Part shown: in pieces, positions 19,905 through 30,442 of the stretch
How positions within the stretch are numbered: the stretch's first letter is position 1
How the letters are laid out: each line of letters begins with the position of its first letter
From: Symbiodinium natans
Taxonomy: Eukaryota > Sar > Dinophyceae > Suessiales > Symbiodiniaceae
Assembly: GCA_905221605.1 (NCBI GenBank)
Contig: CAJNDS010001680.1
Location: 490,001 to 554,000 of the forward strand
Length of the DNA: 64,000 bases
Direction of reading: 5' to 3'
The notes under the pieces: model-generated
Told to the model about the DNA's origin: nothing
Databases searched by the model: none
Seen by the model: only the letters and a program-made list of their open reading frames with translations
Made by a program: the position numbers and the translations under genes

Positions 19905-20452
19905 AGTTTGGGGTTTTGGGGTTTTGGGGTTTTGGGGTTTTGGGGTTTTGGGGTTTTGGGGTTTTGGGGTTTTGGGGTTTTGGGGTTTTGGGGTTTTGGG
20001 GTTTTGGGGTTTTGGGGTTTTGGGGTTTTGGGGTTTTGGGGTTTTGGGGTTTTGGGGTTTTGGGGTTTTGGGGTTTTGGGGTTTTGGGGTTTTTGGGGGG
20101 GTTTTTGGGGTTTTGGGGTTTTGGGGTTTTGGGGGGGTTTTGGGGTTTTGGGGTTTTGGGGTTTTGGGGTTTTGGGGTTTTGGGGTTTTGGGGTTTTGGG
20201 GTTTTGGGGTTTTGGGGTTTTGGGGTTTTGGGGTTTGGGTTTTGGGGTTTTTTTGGGGTTTTGGGGTTTTGGGTTTTGGGGTTTTGGGGTTTTGGGGTTT
20301 TGGAGTTTTGGGGTTTTGGGGTTTTGGGGTTTTGGGGTTTTGGGGTTTTGGGGTTTTTGGGGTTTTGGGGTTTTGGGGTTTTGGGGTTTTGGGGTTTTGG
20401 GGTTTTGGGGTTTTGGGGTTTTGGGGTTTTGGGGTTTTGGGGTTTTGGGGTT
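19905..20452 (+). repeat. (TTTTGGGG)n array
   Basis: About 68 copies of an 8-mer identical to the hypotrich ciliate telomere unit, with a few phase slips (20094-20133, 20233-20275). All three forward frames stay open (LGFWGFGV...), which is an artefact of the 8-bp period. Confidence 0.95.
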
Positions 20453-20929
20453 CGGGGAGTTTAGGACTTAGGGTTTTGGGGTTTAGGGCTTGAGTGTGAG
20501 GAGTTTATTGGGGCTTATGGCTTGGGGCTTGGGGAGCTTTGGGCTTTCTTGGCTTGGGGTTTCGGGGTTTAGGATTCGGGGTTGGGGAGTTTAGTCCTGA
20601 CGTCACCCCTACGTTCCACGACTTAGGGTGCAGGTTTAAAGTTCAAGAGTTCAGCTGCAGGGTTTGAGGCTTGCAGGCTGTCGGCTAGAAGGCTTCGAAC
20701 CCCCATCCCAAACCACAAACCCCAATCCCCATAAACCCCAATCCCCACAAACCCCAAACCCAACACTCTGAACCCTAAGCCCTCAACCCCAAACCCTCAA
20801 CCCCAAACCCTGAACCCCAAACACTAAACCCAAAACCCTAAACCCCAAACCCTCAACCCTAAACCCCCCAAACCCGAATGATCTCCCGCAAAAACCGAGG
20901 CGCCCAGCGAGCCCTGCGCTGCGGCGGTG

Positions 20930-21002
20930 ACGATGGCGGGGGGGAGAGGGGGGGAGGGAGGGGGGGGGGGGGAGGGGGAGGGGGGGGGGGGGGGGGGGGG
21001 CT
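20930..21002. repeat. poly-G/GGGGA run
   Basis: GGGGGGAGGGGG-type tract next to a short coding-like stretch after a GCGCCCAG acceptor (20904-20911). Similar G-runs occur at 29070-29135 and 30785-30892. Confidence 0.85.
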
Positions 21003-21014
21003 CGCTTACCCAGT

Positions 21015-21165
21015 TACTTGGAGGTTCATGGTACTTATTAACCAATTGTAACTGTACTTATCACCCACTTATAAGACCCGCAAGTGCCCTAATATGGTTA
21101 TAAGTACAGTTATGAGTACAGTGAAAATTTATAATTGGTTGATGAGTACCATGAACCTCCAAGTA
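21015..21165. mobile_element. family A TIR element
   Basis: Near-perfect 20-bp inverted ends (TACTTGGAGGTTCATGGTAC...), 151 bp. Confidence 0.8.
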
Positions 21166-21187
21166 TAGATCCTAAACGCCCTGTTCA

Positions 21188-21325
21188 CTAAGGGTAGTTG
21201 CATGCTCCCTTAGTATGGACCCTTAAACGGGTACCCCTATATACCCTACCGAAATACAGGGCCCATACATCGAACCCTTTCATAAGGGAGGCTATGGACC
21301 ACAGGGCCCGTGCAACTACCCTTAG
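21188..21325. mobile_element. TIR element, single copy (family J)
   Basis: CTAAGGGTAGTTGCATG left, GTGCAACTACCCTTAG right; 138 bp between two telomere-like stretches. Confidence 0.7.
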
Positions 21326-21623
21326 ATGTTGGCAGAACCCTTTAGGGGTTGAGGGTTTTGATTTTAGGGTTTAGGGTTTAGGGTTTAGGGTTTAGGGTTT
21401 AGGGTTTAGGGAAACTTCCAAAACCGCTCACCGAAGTGCTCTGCCCGAAGTCCTAGAATCGCCCAATGCTAAACCCCAAGCCCCAAACCTAAACCCCCCT
21501 TAAACGCCCTAAACCCCAAACCCCCACGCCCTAAACCCTAAGCCCTAAACCCTAAACCCTAAACCCTAAACCCTAAACCCCCCTCCTTAAAAAGCCCTAA
21601 ACCTCTCCACTCCTGCCCGGGAG

Positions 21624-21693
21624 GTGCCGGCGCCCCCCGCCCCCGTCGAGGTCGAGGCATTCACCTACGCAGTCTCAGCGCAGGCCAGGGACG
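21624..21693 (+). CDS. putative exon (VEVEAFTYAVSAQARD)
   Basis: C-array to about 21582, acceptor CCCGGGAG, 23 codons, donor GACG|GTTTTTTTTCGGG leading into a TTTAGGG array. Phase 0 in, 1 out. The N-terminal part is Pro-rich. Confidence 0.5.
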
Positions 21694-22316
21694 GTTTTTT
21701 TTCGGGTTTAGGGGGTAAAGGTTGGAGGTTTTAGAGGGTTTAGGGTTTAGGGTTTAGGGTTTAGGGTTTAGGGTTTAGGGTTTAGGGTTTAGGGCTCAGG
21801 GCTCAGGGCTTAGGGCTTAGGGCTTAGGGCTTAGGGTTTAGGGTTTAGGGTTTTGGTTTTATTGGGGTCTTCAAAGGGTTTTAGTTTTGTTTGTTTGTTT
21901 GTTTGTTTGTGTGTGTGTGTGTGTGGGTGGGTGGGGGGTGTGTTTGTTTGCTTGTTTTTTTTTGTTTGTTGGGGTTTTTAGGTTTTTGGCGGATTAGGGT
22001 TTTAGGGGTTAAGGATTTGGGTTTAGGTTTAGGGGTTTGGGCTTTTAGGTGTTTGGGGTTTAGGGTTTTAGGGTTTTAGGGTTAGGGTTTAGGGGATGTA
22101 GGGTTCGGTGATTTAAGGGGGTTGAGTGCTTCGGGGTTTTGGGGGTTTTGTTTAGGGGTTTAGGGCTTTACGGGTCTTAAGGGTTCAAGGTTTTCAGGGT
22201 TTAGGGTTTAGGGGTTGCAGGGCTTCAGGGATTTTAGGGGTTTTTAGGGTTCTTACGGGCACCAGAAGCTATATAACTTGGGAAATGCCGACCTCTGAGC
22301 CATTTCGGGTTTAGTG

Positions 22317-22428
22317 CTAGGACCCGGAGTGGGCCGTTATTTCGTTTTTTTCAGGTTTGTGGTCTCCTTAGACTCCCTTCAACCCAAAAAGGGTGCCTTT
22401 TTTGTTCCTAGGTTACTCCTGGGTCTAG
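22317..22428. mobile_element. family B hairpin element
   Basis: CTAGGACCCGGAGTGGGCC left and CCTAGGTTACTCCTGGGTCTAG right. Confidence 0.65.
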
Positions 22429-22705
22429 AGGGTCCCCTAAACCCTAAACCTTGAACTCTGGGGTTTAGGAAGAATCCACTAGGTATGTTTTCCCTTGTTG
22501 GGGTTGAAGAGGATCAGAATCAGGACTATTTTTCAGAGGGGTTTTAAGGGTCATCCCAGGTAGGAACCCTAAACCCTAAACCCCAAACCCCCTAAACCCT
22601 GTAGGTATGGGCCATCCTAGTCCAGATTCTGCATGATATGGGGGGGGGACTTCTGGCCAATGCATCCGCTCAAGCGCCGCGTAGGAAGACAGCCTGGCCC
22701 TGCAG

Positions 22706-22727
22706 CTGGAAGCTCCACTGCAAAGGG
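22706..22727 (+). CDS. putative micro-exon
   Basis: Acceptor GGCCCTGCAG and donor AAGGG|GTTTTGAGGG frame 22 bp (phase 1 to 2). The CCCTAAA side lies at 22564-22600 and the TTTAGGG side starts at 22735. It is very short and therefore weakly supported. Confidence 0.25.
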
Positions 22728-22739
22728 GTTTTGAGGGTT

Positions 22740-24120
22740 TAGGGTTTAGGGTGTATAAGGTTTAGGGTCTATAGGGTTTGGGGTTTAGGGTGGAGGCTTT
22801 CGGGTTTCGGTTTAGGGTTTAGGGTGTATAAGGTTCAGGGTGTATGTAGGGTTGGGTGGTGCAGTGTGTAAAGGCTGTAGGCCTCTAAAAGGGCCGGGGG
22901 GGGGGGGGATCATAAAGCGGCTTACAGGTACTACCTTAGAAACTCTCTCTTTTTGTCTATAAATAAATAAATTAATGCAATATCTTTTTTGCATATATAT
23001 ATATATATCCTTATACATATATATAATAGACATCCTTCAGTCTTTTCAAATTCCGAAACCGCAAAATCCCCAAATCGCAGGAAGGTCCCTGAAGCTCAGA
23101 AGTCGCTACCTGCCGTAGAGAAGCATAGAGAAGCCCCCAGCACTTAGAAAGCATCCCATCGCTTTACGGTTTAGGGTTTAGGGCTTAGGGTTTAGGGTTT
23201 AGGGTTTAGGGTTTAGGGTTTCGGGTTTAGGGTTTAGGGCTTAGGGCTTAGGGTTTAGGGTTTGGGTTTAGGGTTTAGGGTTCATGAAATTCCCTCACGG
23301 CCACGCGCAGCATGTAGCATTTCATGTCTGACGCTGGGTTGACACCAGAGGGTAGAGGAACTTACGTAATGCTAGGGGCCAAATCTCCAGCGTGCGTGCC
23401 TCAAGAACCACCGGAGTTGTGCAGGAAGATGACTGTTTGTTCTTGATGGTTCTATTGTCCAAAAATCACTCAGCCCTATCCGGTTTGGCTGCACATGCAT
23501 TCGTGGTAGGCATCTCTGTGGGTTAAGAGGGACCCCAAAGCATGAATTATGTCCCAAATTATGACCGAAAAGGTCTTAAGTCAAATCGCCCCACATCCAG
23601 CTGGCCTACGTCCTTTATTGTCGGGATATGAAACTGCTGCGGGTTCTGTAGAGGTAGGGTTTAGCAGCATTACCATCCTATGCCCACCCTCAACCCACAC
23701 ACACTTGAAACAACTTATAATCCAAAATTTCACAATCAAGTGCGTCATACAGCCTAAACCCTACACCCTGAGCCCTAATCCCTAAGCCCTAAAGCCACAG
23801 TTTCACAATCAAGTGCGTCATGCAGCAGAAACCCCTAAACCCGAAACCCTGAACCGTAAGACCCCGAGCTGCAAGCCTAAACCCTAAACTCGAAACCCTA
23901 AAGCCTAAACCCTAAACCCTAAACCCTAAACCCTGAACCCTCCCCAGCGGCCCCCGTAGTTAACCGTGGGCCCTCAACTCAAGCGCAGTGCCCTCCACCC
24001 TGACCCTTGCAAGCCAGAACTTCAGAAACCCTAAACCGTAAACCGTAAACCCTAAACCCTAAACCCTAAAGCCTAATCTTAGGGTTTTGGGGTTTGCGGT
24101 TTAGGGTTTCGGGTTTGGCG
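22740..24120. other. intron-like stretch, degenerate repeats
   Basis: TTTAGGG variants, a poly-G run, a TA microsatellite (22985-23030), 320 bp of unique sequence (23290-23650) with only a weak minus-strand ORF, and a 27-bp direct repeat (TTTCACAATCAAGTGCGTCAT at about 23729 and 23801). No convincing gene. Confidence 0.6.
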
Positions 24121-24259
24121 GGTTGGTGTGACGTCTAGGGCTTCAGGGTTCTCAACCTTCTTCCGGCCAACTGTCCTGATCGAATATGAGATAGAGTTGA
24201 GGGTTCAGGTGTTGAGGACTTCATTCGGGTTTAGGGTTCAGGGGCACTTCGCCCGTGCC

Positions 24260-25708
24260 ATGGCAGTTTCGGTTGATGTACATCTGCTCAGCGGCAGGAG
24301 GGTTTCTCTTGAGATTCAGGAAGATGCGTCGGTGGAAGACTTGAACCACCTGGCCCAGAGTGCTCTGTCTGCTGGCCGAGGGCGGCTGTTGAGTGCTGAT
24401 GGCCAGGTACTGGATGCAGCACAGACAGTGAAGCGGGCAAGGATACACAGCGGCGAGGCGTTGTGCCTGCAAATACAGCTTCCCCAAGTCGCAGCTTCCT
24501 CAGGCTTAAGCGGGGCGTCTGCTTTTGCCGCAATTCTCGGTGATGGCTCTGTGGGAACCTGGGGTGAAGCTGGTTCTGGTGGCGACAGCAACTCTGTGCA
24601 AGCTCAGCTGAAGGGCGTGCAGCGTATCCAAGCTTCCCAACGTGCATTTGCAGCAATGCTCCATGATGGATCCGTCGTGACCTGGGGCGACGCCGATTAT
24701 GGTGGCGACAGCAGCTCAGTGCAATCTCAGCTGAAAGGCGTGCAGCACATCCAAGCTTCTGCTCGTGCCTTTGCTGCAATCCTTGGTGATGGATCTGTTG
24801 TGACCTGGGGTGCTCCTGACCTTGGTGGCGACAGCAGCCGCGTGCAAGCTCAGCTGAAGGGCGTGCAGCACATCCAAGCTTCTCTATATGCATTTGCTGC
24901 AATCCTCGGTGACGGAACAGTCGTGACCTGGGGCGATGCTGAGTTTGGCAGTGACAGCAGTTCCGTACAAGCTCAGCTAAAGGGCGTGCAGCAAATCCAA
25001 GCTTTTGAACGTGCATTCGCAGCAATCCTCTGCGACGGATCCGTCGTCACTTGGGGCGACGCCGACTATGGTGGCGACAGCAGCTCAGTGCAAGGTCAGC
25101 TGAAGGGCGTGCAGCAAATCCAAGCTTCTCGACATTCTTTTGCCGCGATTCTCGGTGACGGATCTGTTGTGACCTGGGGCCGTCCTGACCTTGGTGGCGA
25201 CAGCAGCCGTGTGCAAGCTCAGCTGCAGGGCGTGCAGCACATCCAAGCTACTCTATATGCTTTTGCTGCAATCCGCGGTGACGGATCAGTCGTGACCTGG
25301 GGCGATGCCAGTTATGGTGGCGACAGCAGTTCAGTGCAAGCTCAGCTGAAGGGCGTGCAGCAAATCCAAGCTTCTCAACGTGCATTTGCGGCAATCCTTT
25401 ACGACGGATCTGTCGTAACCTGGGGCATTGCTCGGTCTGGCGGCAACAGCAGTTCGGTGCTACCTCAGCTGAAGGGCGTGCAGCAGATCCAAGCTTCGAA
25501 TGCTGCTTTTGCCGCGATCCTCGGTGATGGATCTGTCGTGAGCTGGGGCTATGTCTATGCTGGTGCTGACAGCAGTTCCGTGCAGGCTCAGCTGAAGGGA
25601 GTTCAGCACGTCCAGGGTTCTGAAGAGGCTTTTGCCGCAATCCTGCATGACGGAACCGCCGTGACCTGGGGCATGGGAATGACAGCAATTCCACGCGAGC
25701 TCAGCTAA
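24260..25708 (+). CDS. ubiquitin-like plus RCC1-like repeat protein, intronless
   Basis: Start ATG at 24260 (MAVSVDVHLLSG), giving 482 residues; an upstream extension would be encoded by TTTAGGG-type repeat and is unlikely. Residues 1-73 resemble a ubiquitin-like fold (SLEIQEDASVEDLNHLAQSA). From 24521 there are nine 41-residue repeats of the form AFAAILGDGSVVTWGDADYG and a truncated tenth; the WG/GDG pattern is RCC1/HERC-like, predicting a beta-propeller for protein binding. Such repeat proteins are abundant in dinoflagellates. The gene has no introns and sits inside an intron-like repeat region, consistent with retroposition. Repeat 10 carries a deletion of about 10 bp that shifts the frame, so the stop at 25706 is premature relative to repeat homology, which continues to about 25735. 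Confidence 0.85.
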   Translation: MAVSVDVHLLSGRRVSLEIQEDASVEDLNHLAQSALSAGRGRLLSADGQVLDAAQTVKRARIHSGEALCLQIQLPQVAASSGLSGASAFAAILGDGSVGTWGEAGSGGDSNSVQAQLKGVQRIQASQRAFAAMLHDGSVVTWGDADYGGDSSSVQSQLKGVQHIQASARAFAAILGDGSVVTWGAPDLGGDSSRVQAQLKGVQHIQASLYAFAAILGDGTVVTWGDAEFGSDSSSVQAQLKGVQQIQAFERAFAAILCDGSVVTWGDADYGGDSSSVQGQLKGVQQIQASRHSFAAILGDGSVVTWGRPDLGGDSSRVQAQLQGVQHIQATLYAFAAIRGDGSVVTWGDASYGGDSSSVQAQLKGVQQIQASQRAFAAILYDGSVVTWGIARSGGNSSSVLPQLKGVQQIQASNAAFAAILGDGSVVSWGYVYAGADSSSVQAQLKGVQHVQGSEEAFAAILHDGTAVTWGMGMTAIPRELS

Positions 25709-25735
25709 GGGTGCGCGGCACATCTAAAAGTCCAA
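25709..25735 (+). pseudogene. out-of-frame remnant of the tenth RCC1-like repeat
   Basis: After the stop the DNA still resembles the repeat consensus (GGGTGCGCGGCACATC against GGGCGTGCAGCACATC) but lies in another frame. It shows that the protein's C-terminus has been shortened. Confidence 0.6.
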
Positions 25736-26166
25736 AGTCGTGGTGCCTGCTTAGACGGCGTTTTGCTCACAGATCGGCAGAGCGTTTCTTAGTAACTCGT
25801 CCAACAAGCACCCTTCAACATAGCATTCGGGGCAGACATCCGATGTAATCCCGAAGGTCACCAAAAACCTACACCCTAAACCCCAAAGCCTGGGTTTAGG
25901 GTTTAGGGTTTAGAGTTTAGGGTTTAGGGTTCAGGGTTTAGGGTTTAGGGTTTAGGGTTTACCCCAGACCTTTAGCTCCGGTGAGAAACTGGACACGTAT
26001 TGGGTTAACGCAAGGCTTGTCCTGGACAACATGCCCTCAAACCCCTGCACCTCTTCTTCCACATTTCATAGGTGTAGGATCCCTAGCACAGCACTTGTTA
26101 ACAACACAGCGAACTTTTCCTGAACCGTAAACCCTAAACCTTAAACCCACCAACCCCTGGCAGTTT

Positions 26167-26279
26167 GGGGGTCGGAATAGTTACCAATCGTATTCCTTTA
26201 TGGTCCCTTTGATACCTATACCATAATTCCCCCAAAAACCTTATTCTAATTATTCAGGTCCCTACATTAGCCAAGGACA
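26167..26279. mobile_element. family D element
   Basis: GGGGTCGGAATAGTTACCAATC...CTTATTCTAATTATTCAGGTCCC; shares TTCCCTTATGGTCCCTTT with copies at 27957, 38556 (inverted) and 63281. Confidence 0.55.
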
Positions 26280-26484
26280 GTGGAGCTTCGCTCGCCTGGT
26301 TGGCGTATCGGAACAAGATCCTTGGCAAGCTGCTAGTTTGGGGTCTGGCGGTCTAGGGTTGAGGTCTCAAGGATTAAAGGGATATAGACCAAACAAGGAT
26401 GGCTTGTGGGTTTTGGGTTGAGTAGTTTGGGCGTCGGATGTAGGCTCGCGCCAAGGTGTTGGGCTTAGGGTTTCGGGTTGAGGC

Positions 26485-26584
26485 TAAACCCTAAACCCTA
26501 AACCCTAAACCCTAAACCCTAAACCCTAAACCCTAAACCCTAAACCCTAAACCCTAAACCCTAAACCCTAAACCCTAAACCCTA
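26485..26584 (-). repeat. CCCTAAA telomere-like array
   Basis: About 14 perfect units in the intron after the RCC1-like gene. Confidence 0.95.
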
Positions 26585-27449
26585 GAGGCTCCAGAGGCGC
26601 AGGGTTAAGGATTTCGGTTTTGAAGGGAGTAGACTGTGCTTCAGGAAGGTCTTGGGCACCTGCAAGAAGTGTAGTCATACCTTGTAGTAGAGTAGGTCCC
26701 AAACCCTAAACCCTCAAGCTTAACCTTTTTGGGGTACTACAAGCCCCTTATATCCCCAAGGGTTAACCTTTAGTTCCCCCAGGTTACTGGACAATTAAGC
26801 ATAGCTCAAGACCCAGTGCTGAGTCTTCGAACCTAACTATCGTGCAAGTTGTCATGATTCGGTTCTCAGTACCCATGAACCTGCAAGTAGCCCATGCAGA
26901 AATATTCAGCTTAAACCCTAATTACACCCTCAAAGCCTTCAAATCCCTAAACCCTAAACCCTAAACCCTAAACCCTAAACCCTAAACTTTACAACCCTAA
27001 GCCCAAAACCCTCAACCATCCTCGATTTCGTGCGCTGCCCGGCTCCTCGTCAATGTGCCGAACCCTGAACCCTAACTTTATTAAGGGTTTAGGGTTTAGG
27101 GTTTGGGGTTTAGGGTATAGGGTTTGGGGTTTAGGGTTTAGGGTTTAGGGTTTAGGGTTTGGGGTTTGGGGTTTGGAGTTGGACCCTACATCCACGCCCC
27201 CAAACCCTGAACCTGACCAGAGTCCAAGCCCTAAACACGGAAGCCCCAAACCCAAACCACCCAACCCAACCCCTAAACCCTAAACCCTAAACCCTAAGCG
27301 CTAAGCCCTAAACCCCAACCCCTAAGCCCTCAACCCTAACCCTAAACCCTAAACCCTATTTATCCCTAACCCCTAAGCCTTCAACCCTAATTTAACCCTA
27401 AACCTTCAACCCTAAACCCTAAACCCTAAACCCTAAACTTTGATCCCAG

Positions 27450-27518
27450 GATTCCAGAGCTTTCGCCGCCCCTCGACGAAGGCCCCCCTCGGGTGGCCAG
27501 GGCTTTTGGGAACCCCGG
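27450..27518 (+). CDS. putative exon (IPELSPPLDEGPPRVARAF...)
   Basis: A CCCTAAA array ends at 27437, the acceptor is TGATCCCAG, and 22 codons run to CCCCGG|GTGTAGG (phase 2 in and out). Only a 34-nt GT...AG stretch separates it from the next island. It is the first of 14 phase-compatible exons. Confidence 0.5.
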
Positions 27519-27552
27519 GTGTAGGTAGGGTTGGCTGTAGTCTACTTCGCAG

Positions 27553-27583
27553 AGGCGTGACAAAGAGAGCCGGGATGACTTGG
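27553..27583 (+). CDS. putative exon (GVTKRAGMTW)
   Basis: The pyrimidine-rich acceptor TCTACTTCGCAG and the donor TGG|GTTTAGGG, which opens a long TTTAGGG array. Phase 2 in, 0 out. It shares one C-array/G-array frame with the preceding island, so the two behave as a split exon. Confidence 0.45.
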
Positions 27584-27665
27584 GTTTAGGGTTTAGGGTT
27601 TAGGGTTTAGGGTTTAGGGTTTAGGGTTTAGGGTTTAGGGTTTAGGGTTTAGGGTTTAGGGTTTA
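27584..27665 (+). repeat. TTTAGGG array forming an intron start
   Basis: Begins exactly at the inferred donor G|GTTTAGGG and runs about 11 units. Confidence 0.9.
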
Positions 27666-27956
27666 TCCTACGTTGCTGTACTTGAATGGTCGCATGCGCA
27701 GTCTTGTTGCGACCTGGTGGCTCATAAGGGACGCGGCAGAGATGCAAACACAGTGAGGCAGCATCGGACGACTCTAAACGGAAGAAGGAGCAGGTGTTCC
27801 TGCTACGTCGTAGACAGGGACCGGAGAGACGTAGAGTTCTTGAAGCCAACATCATTTAAGGTTTAGGGTTAAGGGTCTAGGGTTTAGGGTTTCGGGTTCA
27901 GGGTTTCGGGTGTTTGGGTTTTAGGGTGTCCCAGGCAGTTGAAAAGGTAGTATAGG

Positions 27957-28062
27957 GGTCGGAATAATTGCTAACAATGTTCCCTTGTGGTCCCTTTACA
28001 ATTATGCCATTGTAACGTCCCCAAAACCCTATGCTAACTGTTCCGGCTCCTACATTATACGG
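27957..28062. mobile_element. family D element
   Basis: GGGGTCGGAATAATTGCTAAC start and a GTTCCGGCTCCTACATTA end, same layout as 26167-26279. Confidence 0.55.
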
Positions 28063-28259
28063 TTTTAGGGTGTTAGGGTGTAGGATTTAGGGTGTTAGGG
28101 TGCAGGGTTTAGAGTTTTTTGGGTTTTAGAGTTTGGGGTTTAGGGCTTAGGGGTGTCGGGATTCATTGTTGATAGCTTGAGGGCTGTTTGTGAAGGCGGT
28201 GCGGGTTGCCCCCTAAACCCGAAATCCTTTAGGCTTAGGGTGCTCAAGGTTTCTTTTAG

Positions 28260-28309
28260 CTGATGGTTCGGGAGTTGGGGCTTCCCATGCCGGGAAGTGA
28301 GGAAGAGGG
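28260..28309 (+). CDS. putative exon (LMVRELGLPMPGSEEE)
   Basis: The acceptor TTTCTTTTAG is close to consensus. Only one frame is open: 16 codons followed by GG|GTTTAGGC. Phase 0 in, 2 out. Confidence 0.55.
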
Positions 28310-28356
28310 GTTTAGGCTAGGATCCATCACAGGAGTGAAGCAAGATTCCTGAAACA

Positions 28357-28467
28357 CCCTAAGGGTCCATGTACCTATATGCTACACACGTGGGTCTTAA
28401 AGGGGGTCCCCATGTCGCTGCTTTAGGGCCCAAGTATATACTATACAGGTACATGGACGCTTAGGGC
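28357..28467. mobile_element. family C TIR element
   Basis: CCCTAAGGGTCCATGTACC and the inverted GGTACATGGACGCTTAGGGC; inner TTTAAGA/ACTTGGGCC complements. Partial copies at 1-80 and 44747-44845. Confidence 0.65.
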
Positions 28468-28825
28468 ACTTTTTTGAAATTAGGACCCAGAGTAGGCCCT
28501 TAACCCCTTCTCTTTTAGGGTTTAGGTTCTTATACAGCCCTAAACCCCAAACCCAAAACACATGGTTCCTTCACTAAAACAGGTGGTTTGGGAAGCTCTT
28601 TCTGGTGAAGAAATGGTCGTTGTCAAGTCGGCTGTTGTTTTGCTCAGTGGATGGTAGGAAACCCTGAACCCAAATGAGTTTAGGGTTTAGGGTTTGGGGT
28701 TTGGGGTTTAGGGTCTAGGGTTTGGGGTTAGATAAACCCCCCCAACCCCTAAACCTTGAACCCTAACAGGTTCAGGGTTTGACAGCTAAGCTTTAAGTCC
28801 AAACCCTCAAACTTCAAGCCCTCAG

Positions 28826-28854
28826 CGTGCGATGCACGTGCAATGCCGTAGAGG
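28826..28854 (+). CDS. putative exon (VRCTCNAVE)
   Basis: Acceptor AGCCCTCAG, 9 full codons, donor GAGG|GTTTAGGG. Phase 2 in, 1 out. The following 59 nt consist entirely of TTTAGGG-type repeat and end in TTTAG, forming a candidate mini-intron. Confidence 0.45.
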
Positions 28855-28913
28855 GTTTAGGGTTTAGGGTTTAGGGTTTAGGGTTTAGGGTTTTTTTTGG
28901 GTTTAGGGTTTAG

Positions 28914-29039
28914 GGGTCATTCACGCGACGCACCTCCCTCTGAAGGCCACTTTGGTGGCCCACTGGTCCCACGCCATTCAAGACGGGCAGGTGTTGTACA
29001 GCCTTCGTGACTCTGCCACTGAGGAATGCCCGAAACACG
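28914..29039 (+). CDS. putative exon (VIHATHLPLKATLVAHWSHA...)
   Basis: One of the longest islands: 41 codons with protein-like composition including WSHAIQDGQVLYSLRD. The acceptor is the last AG of the TTTAGGG mini-intron; the donor is CACG|GTTTAGGG. Phase 1 in and out, compatible with both neighbours. Confidence 0.55.
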
Positions 29040-29170
29040 GTTTAGGGAAAAGGGGAAAGAGTTTAACGGGGGTGGGGGGGGGGGGGGGGGCCAGGGGTGG
29101 GGGGGGGGGGGGATACCATGGCCGGGGGGGGAGGGGGTCGGGGCTTATGCTGGCGCATATAAAAACCCTA

Positions 29171-29264
29171 TAGGACCCAGAGTAGGCCCTTTTTCCCATT
29201 TTGGATTCCGTTTACCACCCCCTTTAAACCAAGAAGGGCGCCCTTTGTATTCCTAGAACACTCA
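29171..29264. mobile_element. family B hairpin element
   Basis: TAGGACCCAGAGTAGGCCC left; the right end has decayed to TTCCTAGAACACTC. A left-half-only copy lies at 28481-28545. Confidence 0.6.
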
Positions 29265-29349
29265 ACCCTAAACCCCTAAATCCTAAACCCTAAACCCGAA
29301 ACCCTGAACCCTGAACCCCAAACCCTAAACCCTAAGTCCTAGTTCGCAG

Positions 29350-29434
29350 CAGGTGTCGTGGCAGTTCTCGGCCCGGGAATTCCCAGTCTCGACGACCTTG
29401 CGAGGTTCCCCTCCCGTGCCTTTGAAAACTTCGG
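29350..29434 (+). CDS. putative exon (GVVAVLGPGIPSLDDLARF...)
   Basis: CCCTAAA repeats, acceptor TTCGCAG, 27 codons, donor TTCGG|GTTTAGG. Phase 1 in, 2 out. The peptide is clearly protein-like. Confidence 0.6.
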
Positions 29435-30442
29435 GTTTAGGGTTTAGGGTTTGGGGTTTAGGGTTTCGGGTTTAGGGTTTGGGGTGTAGGGTTTCGGGTT
29501 TAGGGTTTGGGGTTTAGGGTTTAGGGTTTAGGGTTTAGGGTTTAGGGTTTAGGGTTTAGGGTTTAGGATGAAAGGGTTCGGAGTTTTCGGGTTTGGGGTT
29601 TGGGGCCTTCAGGATCAAAGGGCGCTTAGGATTTGAGGTGCAGGGTTTAGGGAGAGCCCTGAACCCTCAACCTTAGAGGGCTTTTAGGGTTTGGGTTGAG
29701 GGTGTAGGGTAAAGGGCGCAGGGCCGAGGGCCGGAGGGTCCGAGGGCGGAAGGGCCGGAGGGTTTTAGGTTCATGCATGGTCTGGGACTCTTAGGACTGT
29801 ATGGCTTGTGGAGTGCTGAGCATGGGTGTACTCGTTTCCTCAAGCTTCCCCCCCCCCAAAGCCGTTCGCGTGTAGGGTTTAGAGTGTTGGGTTTTTGGCT
29901 GGTGCTTAGGGCTTAGGGCTTAGGGTTGGCGCAAGACTTTCCTTTTTAACTCTAGCAAGTCTAGTTTCCTGGGGTATAACAAACCCTGACAAGACAAACA
30001 GCAAAGGGAACCCTCTGCATCTTTCGCTTAGCGAGGAATCTTGCTTAAGACCGTAAACTCCAAACCCCAAACCCCAAACCCCAAACCCCAAACCCCAAAC
30101 CCCAAACCCCAAACCCCAAACCCCAAGCCCCAAGCCCCAAGCCCCAAGCCCCAAGCCCCAAGCCCCAAGCCCCAAGCCCCAAGCCCCAAACCCTAAACCC
30201 TAAACCCTAAACCCTAAACCCTACCTAAACCCGTCTGCTGGGCCCACAAGCTGAGGCCCTAAGCCGAAACGGAGGCTGCCTAGGGCTTATAGGGCTTAGG
30301 GTTCGGGGTTAGGGTTTGGGGTTTTGGGATTTAGGGTTGGGGTGTCCCTACACCCAAAACCCTAAACCCTACACCCAAAACCCTAAACCCTAAACCCCAA
30401 ACTCCCGGTCTTAGGGGTGCCAATCGCCGCGCCCGGATTCAG

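Noticed and set aside
19837..20493. Three overlapping GFWGFGVLG-repeat ORFs
   Set aside because: An 8-bp repeat without stops is open in every forward frame; no other coding sign.
24128..24259. N-terminal extension of the RCC1-like protein
   Set aside because: It begins at GTG and is encoded by TTTAGGG-like repeat; the ubiquitin-like domain starts naturally at the ATG at 24260.
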